From: Ridgeia piscesae
Taxonomy: Eukaryota; Annelida; Polychaeta; Sabellida; Siboglinidae
Assembly (NCBI GenBank): GCA_025642075.2
Contig: JAODUO010000064.1
Coordinates: 241,501 to 305,500 of the forward strand
DNA length: 64,000 nt
Direction: 5' to 3'
In this document: in pieces, positions 1 through 12,375 of the stretch
How positions within the stretch are numbered: the stretch's first letter is position 1
Layout of the letters: each line of letters begins with the position of its first letter
Made by a program: the position numbers and the translations under genes
The notes under the pieces: model-generated
What the model saw: the letters and a program-made list of their open reading frames with translations, nothing else
Database searches by the model: none
What the model was told of the DNA's origin: nothing

Positions 1-960
1 AGCTTTCGAACAGCTATCCAGGGGTTTTAATTTTAGCCGTACATCTGCATACAACCGGGGCAATCAGCCAGCACAAATAGATGTATTTTATACTATAAGT
101 ATATTTTGTTCATATGCGACAAGAGTACCTAAAATTATGTAATATGTATTTATTCTGATAAGGAACCACCTCCAATCACGTCATTTACACATACCTTCAC
201 ACGATAAGAAGACAGCACAGAAGAGCATAAATTGCAGAGGGTGAAGTAAAAACCAGCCGTCCATGTTACTGTTTCTATCTAATAGACGAAACATTGAATT
301 CTGAAACAAAGAAATTATTTCGTCGTAACATGAATTTGATATCGGGGAGAGGATAAATATTAGATTATTGTTGCTGTTATGAAAGAGATGAAATAAAACA
401 TCACATTTGATGCAAATGGTAAGAGGTGACAGAAAGTCAGACCATACAAATGGGAATACCTACAGTATCCGATCTGTTAGTCGTGCATGCCCTAATAAGC
501 GTACATTCCCATTTGAACAAATGGCAACCACCATGGCATAATAATTTAAATGCACGATTTCCGTGATCATTGTTACCGGCAAAGGGTTCCACTGCTTCTG
601 CTTATAATTATTCTTCGCACAATATAACTGCAAACACTATTTGGGGATAGTCTGATTACAACCAAAAACAAAAAAAATTCTATATTTTAACATAGAAAAT
701 ATGGACTTCCTGCCCCCAACTCGTTTTCGAGCACGAGACTTACAGTTACATGGCCTATTCCTCCTGTGTCGTCTTCTCCAAACTGCCGACATGGCCGCCA
801 TTTTTCAAGGTTCATTACCACCGCCTATGGGTAAGCTAAGCCCTAAGGGCGTAAGCGTTACACATCCTATGAGTCCTAAGACCTAGCCAGTGAACCTAGA
901 GATATGGGGCCGCTGGCCGGGCAGTTGCCTAAAATTGAGCCTATGCGGTGCTCATGCATA
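1..960. other. Unassigned sequence, no gene seen
   Basis: I see no coding exon, RNA gene or repeat array here. A 61-codon open frame at 701-886 has no recognisable domain and no splice context, so it is treated as chance. Confidence 0.5.
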
Positions 961-1422
961 CCGGTGTCGCGCTTACATTTTTCAGGTCGTTAAAAACGTT
1001 CCGGTTGACGTTTCTGCGCATGTGCAATAAATGTAAAATCATCAATGTCCAGCGAAACAACGAAGCATTTTTGGTATAAATGCCACGAGCTGTTCGTTAA
1101 CTTTCCTGTGATGATTACTGTGAAGAGTTTCTTAAAATGTCGTTCAATGCAATAAAATATTACGTTTTTTATAAATCATTGTCACGGATTATGGCGCACT
1201 ACTGTCACGTGATTTACGCTTGCTATCAAAATATGTCTCAAAACTTGTTTGTCTCGTGTTAATTTGCGACAAATAACTTTGCTGATAGGTTATATACATC
1301 CTAACGAACAACCCACAGTATTGATATCATAAATGCTTTGTCTTTTCGCTGCACATTGATGCATGCGCAGAAACGTCAACCGGAACGTTTATAACGCTGG
1401 AAAAATGTAAGCGCTACACCGG
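961..1422. mobile_element. MITE-like element, copy 1
   Basis: The left end (CCGGTGTCGCGCTTACATTT) and the right end (reading TGTAAGCGCTACACCGG) are inverted repeats. The inverted similarity continues inward for about 55 bp through the shared stretch CGTTCCGGTTGACGTTTCTG and its complement. The interior has no coding capacity. A second copy with the same interior lies at about 46734-47208. This is the layout of a non-autonomous DNA transposon. I could not identify a convincing target-site duplication, so the superfamily is left open. Confidence 0.75.
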
Positions 1423-3420
1423 ATTAGTGATTAAGGGACCGACGACCTCGCCACCGAGTTACACCCAATTTCACGAGTTAGTCTGCGCCCAGGCCATGCA
1501 TACGGCGCCAGGGCAGAGGTCGAAAAGACAGTGCGGTCGGCGTAAACAAACTGTTTATTGTTCATTCCATGTGCACCGCTGCGCTTGCAACTGCCACAAA
1601 TAGGTGCGCTATTTGTGTCTCAAAATGCAATGTTTGGAAAACATAAAGATACCTGGGGATGCTGATTGATCGTGTTTAAGCTTAGAGTTAGTGTGACGTA
1701 TCCTATCATCACCATGTAGCAAGGCTATAAATAGGCATAGCCATAACACAGGTAGGTCGGTCCGAATTCTACACAAGTGCCAAATCAAGTATCAAATATT
1801 GGCAAAGATACAGTTATGGTAAAATTGAGGTTGGTCCGAATTCTAAACAAGTGCCCTTACCTCTATATTAACTTCGTGTTACCGTACAACTTGTCGCACA
1901 CGCAGTGGTCGCTTCTACAACGTCCGCCCGCCTCGTTTTAGAATAATACACCGCGTCACTGCCCTGGAAACCTTTATGTACCGAAAGCGAGGGTTGAATG
2001 GCTTTACGCATGGCGGGAAGCAGGGAAGGTATGGGTGGTGAATACAGAGACTGAAGCCAGATATACTGGACCACATGTCAAGTACGCTGGTCATTTGAAC
2101 GCAACATGAGTGTCAATATAATGTGAATTATATTCTGAGGAATTTCTTGTCTTGGTTAATCGCGTAACAGTTGCTGGATATTGTTGATTCTTAACAAGCT
2201 TTAGTTTAGAACAAAGTTTCCACAATAGGCATAGTCAGCTATGTCTATTGTCCATAATAAAATGTTGTTTCGTCGATTAAATGAAAATAAGAATTATTTG
2301 CATATGGCGCATGGAAGAGTGCCATCCTTTCTCGTATTATTAGTACATGGTAGTGTTTCTTCCGTAAAGTTGCATTCTCAGTTAAACTCCCATTTTAACG
2401 CATTTTAGAAGAGTTAATGTACACCATGAACAATATTTGCCTTTCGCCACAAACAAGGGCAAACTACAAGTGGCGTCCTCCCGCGGATAGGTCGTGAACT
2501 ACTACGGTCAAATTAGTGTTTTATTTGTAAAACTTGGTAAAAGGTTTAAATGTTATGCAGCGCCCTGGTGGATTGGTAGTGACCAAGTGGAGGATAGGTC
2601 ATGAAGTAATACCAACATTCGTGTGACTTATTTTTAAACTAGGTCTAAAATAGTCAAAGGACACGTTGCGACCCTGTTGGAGGTGTCATAAACTACATAA
2701 TTGTGTAATGGTCAAACTTAAAGATCAAAGTCATGATCACGTTCGGTACGTAGATCACTTGGGTTACGTTCCTCACGTAGGTTACCTACCTACTCATTAT
2801 TGAGCAATGTGTCAATTTTCTATCCATGTTATGCATTATTCTAATATTAGAATTGTCGGCTAATGGAACTGGAACGGAGTGGAGGAAGGTCAAAGGTAAT
2901 AAATTACTGTGTCTTATTTTTAACCTGCTAGGCAGACCCTCAGGTCCATATGATGCGTCCACTCTGACACTTGTTTAGTTGTGAACTACAAACATACATA
3001 CAATTAATAAAGTTACATTTTCTGTCTTCCGGAAATAGATCATCCACTATGTCATTGTGCATGCGCGATGTTATTTTCCTATCTTCCGTCCAATTTCAAA
3101 TTCTATGCCTAGGCCATTACGTTCAGCATGTAGTGACTTCAAGTTACGTACCCCGCGTGGTCCAGTTGGATATTTCACCGCGTAACCCAACCAGACAAGT
3201 CTAAACACATTTCAAGTTTCCCTATATGTTGATACACAACCAATAGTATAAAATCAACAAAGTAATATGTGTGTTGTAACTATACCGTAGTGACCTCTAC
3301 CAGACATACCTAGGCACTCTTACTTCATGGGGATTTTACGAATTCAAATGTCATTGTACTATCTTGAACATTTCATTGCAGAATGTAAAATTCTTCTTTA
3401 ACACGTAGGGATCTTCATAT
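1423..3420. other. Unassigned sequence with small local repeats
   Basis: No gene is supported. A segment with core GGTCCGAATTCTA occurs twice, at about 1754-1781 and 1829-1855, roughly 75 bp apart. From about 2490 to 2960 there is weak periodicity near 110 bp, with recurring phrases such as GGATAGGTC followed by TGAA and TTATTTTTAAACT. It looks like a heavily diverged tandem repeat. Confidence 0.35.
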
Positions 3421-3439
3421 AAGTAAGAACGTCAAAAGG

Positions 3440-3610
3440 AAATTTTTTATATAGCGCATCATCCAATCTTCACAAAGCGATTTACACTTTACGTCTCTCT
3501 TCTCTACATGCTGCAATTAATGCGCGAAAAATATTCGTACACAATTATCTACCACTGTATATAGCGAATTACTCATACATACTACTTAACTAGTAGCTGC
3601 AATGCTGATC
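3440..3610 (+). repeat. Dispersed SINE-like repeat, copy 1
   Basis: The segment starts with TTTTTTATATAGCGCATC and continues through GCTGCAATTAATGCGCGAAA. Related segments occur at about 48885-49110 and 50945-51225, where the same order of phrases (fill of TATATAGC, then a C/TGCARTTAATGCRCGAA phrase, then a phrase like TATCCACCA) is seen. The 50.9 kb copy ends in a reversed tRNA-like B-box region, which suggests a tRNA-derived SINE family. Confidence 0.5.
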
Positions 3611-3724
3611 AAGTGAAAATATGGAATGTTCGTTATAGAGTTTGATATATCTATCGTGATCTTTGATGCAGTCATTGGCCGTCAAATGTGCCTCTTGCAA
3701 TTCCACTATTCAGGAGAATAACAC

Positions 3725-5051
3725 AGATGATTATACATGTCTATTCGTAGTGTCATATTGAGCAGCACAGTTAAAGTATATCCATATTTTTCATGTTTCT
3801 AAATTGGTACTATTTTAATATTTGCAAGCCGTCGTGGGATTCACAATGGCGTATGTTACATGCAGTGGCAATTAAAGAAGCCAGGACAGTGCATTCTTTC
3901 GAAAACCGACTGTTTATGCAGGGTATACTGGATTCAGGACAGCGATAATTCTGTTATGATCTAGCAGTCGGCAGCGATCGATGTCATCGATGATCCAGCA
4001 GTTGGCAGCAATACTGTCGATGACCCAGTAGTCGGCAGCAATGCTTTCGATGATCCAGCGGTAGGCAGCAATGCTGTCGATGATCCAGCGGTAGGCAGCA
4101 ATGCTGTCGATGACCCAGTAATCGGAAGCAGTGCTGTAGATGATCAAACAGCCGACAGCAATGCTGTCGGTAATAAATCAGTCGGCAGCAATGCAGTTTA
4201 TGATCCAGCAGTAGGCATCAATGCTGTCAATGAATCAGCATCGATATTCCAGCAGTAGACACAGTGTCATAGATGATCCAACAGTAGGCAGCAATGCTAT
4301 ATATGATCCAGCAATATGCAGTAATGATGTTGATGATTCAACAGTCCGTTGAAAAGCCTTCGTTGTTCCAGCAATCGTTTGCAATACTGTGCGTATTCAT
4401 AAATAACAGTGTAGAAAGTTGCTCCAAATTCTGTATGTGTGTCAGTTTTAATAACATGTGAATATCTGTTTTCATGCGTTATCTGTTGAATGGCATAATA
4501 CCAACCACACAAGTCGGGAAACTGTTGGATTGAACAACTAATGTTTCACCCTATTCAACCGACATCAATGATTTCAGAACTCGGCCGCACGACTCGTCAA
4601 CCAATTCAAACGACGAGAACAGTAATACCTTTCATGAAATGTCCGCGTTGGCTGCCAGCCATGATGATAATTCCAATCAAGATAACGCACCTACATATTT
4701 AAGATCGTGCATGTATCTGACTAGTGTATTGCCAAGGCGAGTGCGCCGTGGTTCAGTGGTTGTGTGGCTTTGACGTGTTCGTTGCTGATTCCATAGCACG
4801 ATAATATCGGTGACAGCCATACAATTTGTTGCAACCACGACACTGATTTCATAAATGGTGACAGGGGAACGTGCATAAGTACCAACAAGGAAGTAGCCAG
4901 TGGCTACACTCTATTGGACACTCCAGACGTCTTGTCTGCTCCGTCGACGTCCAAGTATGTCAGTTGGCCTGTGACTAGACGTAAGCGTCATTCCATCCGA
5001 CTGAGAGCAACTGGGCACCATCGTTCTTCACTCTCGTTGTAATTTCTTACA
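3725..5051 (+). repeat. Composite dispersed repeat, copy A
   Basis: This copy has the same order of parts as copies at 5101-8421, 61025-62150 and 62760-64000. First comes a leader (CTATTCGTAGTGTCATATTG). Then come diverged ~30-bp monomers built on GATGATCCAGCAGTCGGCAG at about 3960-4330. Next is a body around 4490-4700 with the phrases CTCGGCCGCACGACTCGTCA and GTTGGCTGCCAGCC. The 3' part (about 4800-5041) contains a frame conserved between copies. The monomers here are few and diverged, in contrast to the expanded array in copy B. The family is not one I recognise. Confidence 0.75.
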
Positions 5052-5096
5052 CACACACGCACACGCACACGCACACGCACACGCACACGCACACCC
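5049..5096. repeat. (ACACGC)n microsatellite
   Basis: A short run of ACACGC units separates composite repeat copy A from copy B. Confidence 0.9.
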
Positions 5097-5100
5097 ACCA

Positions 5101-8100
5101 CATTATACATGTCTATTCGTAGTGTCATATTGAGCCGCACGGTTAATGTACATCCATGTTTTCCATGTTTCTGAAGAGGTACTGTTTTAATATTTGCAAA
5201 CCGTCGTGGGATTCACTACAGCGGATGTTACAGTCGCAATTAAAGAGGCAGGGACAACGTATTCTTGAGAAGACTGACTGTTTATGTAGGGTGTACTGGA
5301 TTCAGGACAGCGATAATTCTGTCATGATCCAACAGTTGGCAGCGATGTCGTCGATGATCCAGCAGTTGTCAGCAATACTGTTACTGACTCAGCAGTCGGC
5401 AACAATACTGTCGATGACCCAGTAGTCGGCAACAATGCTGTCGATGACCCAGTAGTCGGCAACAATACTGTCGATGACCCAGTAGTCGGCAACAATACTG
5501 TCGATGACCCAGTAGTCGGCAACAATACTGTCGATGACCCAGTAGTCGGCAACAATACTGTCGATGACCCAGTAGTCGGCAACAATACTGTCGATGACCC
5601 AGTAGTCGGCAACAATACTGTCGATGACCCAGTAGTCGGCAACAATACTGTCGATGACCCAGTAGTCGGCAACAATACTGTCGATGACCCAGTAGTCGGC
5701 AACAATACTGTCGATGACCCAGTAGTCGGCAACAATACTGTCGATGACCCAGTAGTCGGCAACAATACTGTCGATGACCCAGTAGTCGGCAACAATACTG
5801 TCGATGACCCAGTAGTCGGCAACAATACTGTCGATGACCCAGTAGTCGGCAACAATACTGTCGATGACCCAGTAGTCGGCAACAATACTGTCGATGACCC
5901 AGTAGTCGGCAACAATACTGTCGATGACCCAGTAGTCGGCAACAATACTGTCGATGACCCAGTAGTCGGCAACAATACTGTCGATGACCCAGTAGTCGGC
6001 AACAATACCGTCGATGACCCAGTAGTCGGCAACAATGCCGTCGATGACCCAGTAGTCGGCAACAATACCGTCGATGACCCAGTAGTCGGCAACAATACTG
6101 TCGATGACCCAGTAGTCGGCAACAATACTGTCGATGACCCAGTAGTCGGCAACAATACTGTCGATGACCCAGTAGTCGGCAACAATACTGTCGATGACCC
6201 AGTAGTCGGCAACAATGCTGTCGATGACCCAGTAGTCGGCAACAATGCTGTCGATGACCCAGTAGTCGGCAACAATGCTGTCGATGACCCAGTAGTCGGC
6301 AACAATGCTGTCGATGACCCAGTAGTCGGCAACAATACTGTCGATGACCCAGTAGTCGGCAACAATGCTGTCGATGACCCAGTAGTCGGCAACAATACTG
6401 TCGATGACCCAGTAGTCGGCAACAATACTGTCGATGACCCAGTATCGGCAACAATCTGTCGATGACCCAGTAGTCGGCAACAATACTGTCGATGACCCAG
6501 TAGTCGGCAACAATGCTGTCGATGACCCAGTAGTCGGCAACAATACTGTCGATGACCCAGTAGTCGGCAACAATGCTGTCGATGACCCAGTAGCCGGCAA
6601 CAATACTGTCGATGACCCAGTAGTCGGCAACAATCTGTCGATGACCCAGTAGCCGGCAACAATACTGTCGATGACCCAGTAGTCGGCAACAATACTGTCG
6701 ATGACCCAGTAGTCGGCAACAATACTGTCGATGACCCAGTAGTCGGCAACAATACTGTCGATGACCCAGTAGTCGGCAACAATGCTGTCGATGACCCAGT
6801 AGTCGGCAACAATGCTGTCGATGACCCAGTAGTCGGCAACAATACTGTCGATGACCCAGTAGTCGGCAACAATCTGTCGATGCCCCAGTAGTCGGCAACA
6901 ATCTGTCGATGACCCAGTAGTCGGCAACAATCTGTCGATGACCCAGTAGTCGGCAACAATACTGTCGATGACCCAGTAGTCGGCAACAATCTGTCGATGA
7001 CCCAGTAGTCGGCAACAATACTGTCGATGACCCAGTAGTCGGCAACAATGCTGTCGATGACCCAGTAGTCGGCAACAATGCTGTCGATGACCCAGTAGTC
7101 GGCAACAATACTGTCGATGACCCAGTAGTCGGCAACAATACTGTCGATGACCCAGTAGTCGGCAACAATACTGTCAATGACCCAGTAGTCGGCAACAATA
7201 CTGTCGATGACCCAGTAGTCGGCAACAATCTGTCGATGACCCAGTAGTCGGCAACAATCTGTCGATGACCCAGTAGTCGGCAACAATCTGTCGATGACCC
7301 AGTAGTCGGCAACAATCTGTCGATGACCCAGTAGTCGGCAACAATACTGTCGATGACCCAGTAGTCGGCAACAATACTGTCGATGACCCAGTAGTCGGCA
7401 ACAATGCTGTCGATGACCCAGTAGTCGGCAACAATACTGTCGATGACCCAGTAGTCGGCAACAATGCTGTCGATGACCCAGTAGCCGGCAACAATACTGT
7501 CGATGACCCAGTAGTCGGCAACAATGCTGTCGATGACCCAGTAGTCGGCAACAATACTGTCGATGACCCAGTAGTCGGCAACAATACTGTCGATGACCCA
7601 GTAGTCGGCAACAATACTGTCGATGACCCAGTAGTCGGCAACAATCTGTCGATGACCCAGTAGTCGGCAACAATACTTTTGATGACCCAGTAGTCGGCAA
7701 CAATCTTTTGATGACCCAGTAGTCGGCAACAATCGTTTTAAAAGAAAACGGAAAAACGTTGCCCAGTTCCAACTCTGTTTTTTAAAGTGTCCCAAAATAC
7801 GTAGGGAATATCGGAAATGCTTTTCATACTTTAGTGGAAAAATGGCAAAAAATTAAAACTTCCCATTAAGTCGGGAAAATTTTTCCCCTTTAATCAGTTA
7901 ACTTTTTTACCCTTTTTAAACCCGTTCAGGAAGGCTAAAACTCCCAAATGGGGAAGATTCAAACGACAGAAACGTTACCTTTCAAAAAATTCCCGGGGTT
8001 GGCTGGCCCCCAGCCCTTTTAATTCAACAAAAACACCCATACATTTTAATTTTGTGTTTTTCTGACCTGACGAATTTTCGGTCCCCAAATTCTAGAAATT

Positions 8101-8421
8101 TTTTGTCCCAATCGCCGGGGTTAAAATTTGTGGGCTTCTGACGTTTTTCTTCCCGGGAGTCCCTGACGATAATATCGGTGACAGCCATACAATTTGTTCC
8201 AACAACGACATTGATTTCATAAATTGTGACAGGGGAACGTGCATAAGTACCAACAAGGAAGTAGCCAGTGGCTACACTCTATTGAACAATCCAGACGTCT
8301 TGTCTGCTCCGACGACGTTCCAAGTATGTCAGTTGGCCTGTGACTAGACGTAAGCGTCATTCCATCTGACTGAGAGCAACTGGGCACCATCGTTCTTCAC
8401 TCTCGTCGTAATTTCTTACAC
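5101..8421 (+). repeat. Composite dispersed repeat, copy B, with expanded minisatellite
   Basis: It begins with the same leader as copy A (from about 5107) and ends with the same tail (GTGACTAGACGTAAGCGTCA, then CTCTCGTCGTAATTTCTTAC). The monomer region has expanded to about 2.3 kb. The part between 7740 and 8160 is a badly garbled version of the body seen in the other copies, with stretched homopolymers. It may be a low-quality consensus. Confidence 0.75.
5322..7735 (+). repeat. 30-bp minisatellite, about 80 units
   Basis: The unit contains GATGACCCAGTAGTCGGC followed by AACAATACTGTC. From about 5392 onward the units are nearly identical, with ACT/GCT/ACC variants at one codon-like position. 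Scattered 29-bp units lack one base (AACAATCTGTC), and one unit lacks a G (CCCAGTATCGGC). Because 30 is a multiple of three and the unit has frames without stops, it produces minus-strand open frames of up to 816 codons. These shift frame at each 29-bp unit and are not genes. Confidence 0.97.
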
Positions 8422-8484
8422 GATACTTAAGTTGCCTTATTACCGACGAACAAATATATACATCTATAATGATTACATAATTAT

Positions 8485-8501
8485 AATTATATATATATAT
8501 A

Positions 8502-8578
<77 letters not shown>
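8485..8578. repeat. (AT)n microsatellite
   Basis: Two runs of alternating A and T are separated by AACTT near 8501. The longer run is about 70 bp. Confidence 0.95.
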
Positions 8579-8582
<4 letters not shown>

Positions 8583-8849
8583 CTATTCGTCAATTTCTTC
8601 ATGTGAGGCAAAGTGCACCAGGACATTTGAGAGATGACGTGGGCGCTCATTAACATTTTGTTTTTCGCTGCTGTGACGCTGCTGCGTTTCGGCAATACTG
8701 ATGATATAATATAATACATTTCCCCATAGGACGAACATAAACAGGTCAAAACACGTTTGCCTCAAAAGGTTTGTTTTTGCCCCTCTCTACTATACTTCGT
8801 TACACGTAGATTTCAAAATAAACTACTTAAGTAATGTAACGAAGTATAT

Positions 8850-9250
8850 GTACTTAGATGCCACCACTGTGTCCTAGTAATGGTGTGACCATAGTGTAGT
8901 GGTGTCCTAGTAATGGTGTGACCTGAGTGTTGTGGTGTCCTAGTAATTTTGTGACGTGAGTATTGTGGTGTCCTAGTAATGGTGTGACCATAGTGTAGTG
9001 GTGTCCTACTAATGGTGTGACCTGAGTGTTGTGATGTCCTAGTAATGATGTGACGTGAGTGTTGTGGTGTTGTGGTAATTGTATGACGTGAGTGTTGTGG
9101 TGTCATAGTAATTGTGTGACGGGAGTATTGTGGTGTCCTAGTAATTGTGTGACGTGAATGTTATGGTGTCCTTGTAATGGTTTGATATTAGTGTTTTGGT
9201 GTCATAGTAATGATTTAATGTAAGTGTCGTGGTGTCCTAGTGATGGTGTG
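8850..9250 (+). repeat. G/T-rich tandem repeat, ~33-bp units
   Basis: Irregular units contain GTGTCCTAGTAATGGTGTGA followed by CCTGAGTGTTGTG-like text. They grade into the longer composite unit that follows. The 97-codon minus-strand frame is a translation of the repeat. Confidence 0.85.
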
Positions 9251-12160
9251 ATGTGGTGTGTGTTAGTAAATGTGTGATGTGAGTGTGTGATGTCCTAGTA
9301 ATGGTGTGATAGTAAATGTGTGATGTGAGTGTGTGATGTCCTAGTAATGGTGTGATATGGTGTGTGTTAGTAAATGTGTGATGTGGTGTGTGATGTCCTA
9401 GTGATGGTGTGATGAGGTGTGTGTTAGTAAATGTGTGATGTGAGTGTGTGATGTCCTAGTAATGGTATGATAGTAAATGTGTGATGTGAGTGTGTGATGT
9501 CCTAGTAATGGTGTGATATGGTGTGTGAGTAAAGGTGTGATGTGTGTGTGTGATGTCCTAGTGATGGTGTGATGTGGTGTGTGTTAGTAAATGTGTGATG
9601 TGAGTGTGTGATGTCCTAGTGATGGTGTGATGTGGTGTGTTAGTAAATGTGTGATGTCCTACTAATGGTGTGATATGGTGTGTTAGTAAATGTGTGATGT
9701 GAGTGTGATGTCCTAGTGATGGTGTGATGTGGTGTGTGTTAGTAAATGTGTGATGTGAGTGTGTGATGTCCTAGTAATGGTGTGATATGGTGTGTGAGTA
9801 AAGGTGTGATGTGAGTGTGTGATGTCCTAGTAATGGTGTGATATGGTGTGTTAGTAAATGTGTGATGTGTGTGATGTCCTAGTAATGGTGTGATATGGTG
9901 TGTTAGTAAATGTGTGATGTGAGTGTGTGATGTCCTAGTGATGGTGTGATGTGGTGTGTTAGTAAATGTGTGATGTGAGTGTGTGATGTCCTAGTAATGG
10001 TGTGATATGGTGTGTTAGTAAATGTGTGATGTGAGTGTGTGATGTCCTAGTAATGGTGTGATATGGTGTGTTAGTAAATGTGTGATGTGAGTGTGTGATG
10101 TCCTAGTAATGGTGTGATATGGTGTGTGAGTAAAGGTGTGATGTGAGTGTGTGATGTCCTAGTAATGGTGTGATATGGTGTGTGAGTAAATGTGTGATGT
10201 GAGTGTGTGATGTCCTAGTAATGGTGTGATATGGTGTGTGAGTAAAGGTGTGATGTGAGTTTGTGATGTCCTAGTAATGGTGTGATATGGTGTGTTAGTA
10301 AATGTGTGATGTGAGTGTGTGATGTCCTAGTAATGGTGTGATATGGTGTGTTAGTAAATGTGTGATGTGAGTGTGTGATGTCCTAGTAATGGTGTGATAT
10401 GGTGTGTGAGTAAAGGTGTGATGTGAGTGTGTGATGTCCTAGTAATGGTGTGATATGGTGTGTTAGTAAATGTGTGATGTGAGTGTGTGATGTCCTAGTG
10501 ATGGTGTGATGTGGTGTGTGTTAGTAAATGTGTGATGTGAGTGTGTGATGTCCTAGTAATGGTGTGATATGGTGTGTTAGTAAATGTGTGATGTGAGTGT
10601 GTGATGTCCTAGTAATGGTGTGATATGGTGTGTTAGTAAATGTGTGATGTGAGTGTGTGATGTCCTAGTAATGGTGTGATATGGTGTGTGAGTAAAGGTG
10701 TGATGTGAGTGTGTGATGTCCTAGTAATGGTGTGATATGGTGTGTGAGTAAATGTGTGATGTGAGTGTGTGATGTCCTAGTAATGGTGTGATATGGTGTG
10801 TGAGTAAAGGTGTGATGTGAGTTTGTGATGTTGTGATGTGGTGTGTGTTAGTAAATGTGTGATGTGAGTGTGTGATGTCCTAGTAGTATGTGGGGTGAGT
10901 GTCGCAGTGTGATGTAAATGTGTGATGTGAGTGTGTGATGTCCTAGTGATGGTGTGATGTGGTGTGTGTTAGTAAATGTGTGATGTGAGTGTGTGATGTC
11001 CTAGTAATGGTGTGATATGGTGTGTGAGTAAAGGTGTGATGTGAGTGTGTGATGTCCTAGTAATGGTGTGATATGGTGTGTGAGTAAAGGTGTGATGTGA
11101 GTTTGTGATGTCCTAGTAATGGTGTGATATGGTGTGTTAGTAAATGTGTGATGTGAGTGTGTGATGTCCTAGTAATGGTGTGATATGGTGTGTTAGTAAA
11201 TGTGTGATGTGAGTGTGTGATGTCCAGTAATGGTGTGATATTTTGGGGAGTAAAGGGGTGATGTGAGTGTGTGATGTCCTAGTAATGGTGTGATATGGTG
11301 TGTTAGTAAATGTGTGATGTGAGTGTGTGATGTCCTAGTGATGGTGTGATGTGGTGTGTGTTAGTAAATGTGTGATGTGAGTGTGTGATGTCCTAGTAAT
11401 GGTGTGATATGGTGTGTTAGTAAATGTGTGATGTGAGTGTGTGATGTCCTAGTAATGGTGTGATATGGTGTGTTAGTAAATGTGTGATGTGAGTGTGTGA
11501 TGTGAGTTTGTGATGTCCTAGTAATGGTGTGATATGGTGTGTTAGTAAATGTGTGATGTGAGTGTGTGATGTCCTAGTAATGGTGTGATATGGTGTGTTA
11601 GTAAATGTGTGATGTGAGTGTGTGATGTCCTAGTAATGGTGTGATATGGTGTGTGAGTAAAGGTGTGATGTGAGTGTGTGATGTCCTAGTAATGGTGTGA
11701 TATGGTGTGTTAGTAAATGTGTGATGTGAGTGTGTGATGTCCTAGTAATGGTGTGATATGGTGTGTTAGTAAATGTGTGATGTGAGTGGTTTATGTCCTA
11801 GTAATGGTGTGATATGGTGTGTTAGTAAATGTGTGATGAGTGTGTGATGTCCTAGTAATGGGTGAATGGTGAGTAAATGTGTGATGTGAGTGTGTGATGT
11901 CCTAGTAATGGTGTGATATGGTGTGTTAGTAAATGTGTGATGTGAGTGTGTGATGTCCTAGTAATGGTGTGATATGGTGTGTGAGTAAAGGTGTGATGTG
12001 AGTGTGTGATGTCCTAGTAATGGTGTGATATGGTGTGTTAGTAAATGTGTGATGTGAGTGTGTGATGTCCTAGTAATGGTGTGATATGGGTGTGTTAGTA
12101 AATGTGTGATGTGAGTGTGTGATGTCCTAGTAGTATGTGGGGTGAGTGTCGCAGTGTCCT
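9250..12160 (+). repeat. G/T-rich satellite, ~56-bp composite unit
   Basis: The commonest unit strings together AGTAAATGTGTGATGTGAGT, GTGTGATGTCCTAGTAATGG and TGTGATATGGTGTGTT. Shorter and longer variants arise by loss or gain of these sub-blocks (for example TGAGTAAAGG in place of TTAGTAAATG). The + strand has almost no C except the TCCT in each unit. Two stretches (about 11224-11265 and 11785-11880) read as corrupted units. No coding potential. Confidence 0.95.
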
Positions 12161-12375
12161 TGTAATGGCGTGATGCTACAGCTACTGTCGTCGTCTCCCA
12201 CTACAGACGTAGGTCTGTAGTTACGTAGACTTCATGTAAGCCCGTACAGTCAACGGGCGACTAGGACTGCGTGCTGTGTTTACAATGTCGCACACCACAT
12301 GTAGGTTATTAATTGTTCGCTTTCAGAAAGAAGTATTATGCGTCGGTTATACTTGACTAATCACCGGTGTCGCTA

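Noticed and set aside
5322..7735. Possible CRISPR array
   Set aside because: There are no unique spacers between repeats; units are contiguous and near identical. The same holds for the other arrays in the window.
5322..7795. Minus-strand open frames of 816, 804 and 513 codons with repeated LPTTG motifs
   Set aside because: They are translations of a 30-bp minisatellite, and all frames are open for the same reason. LPTTG looks like a sortase signal, but this is animal DNA and the frame shifts at every 29-bp unit.
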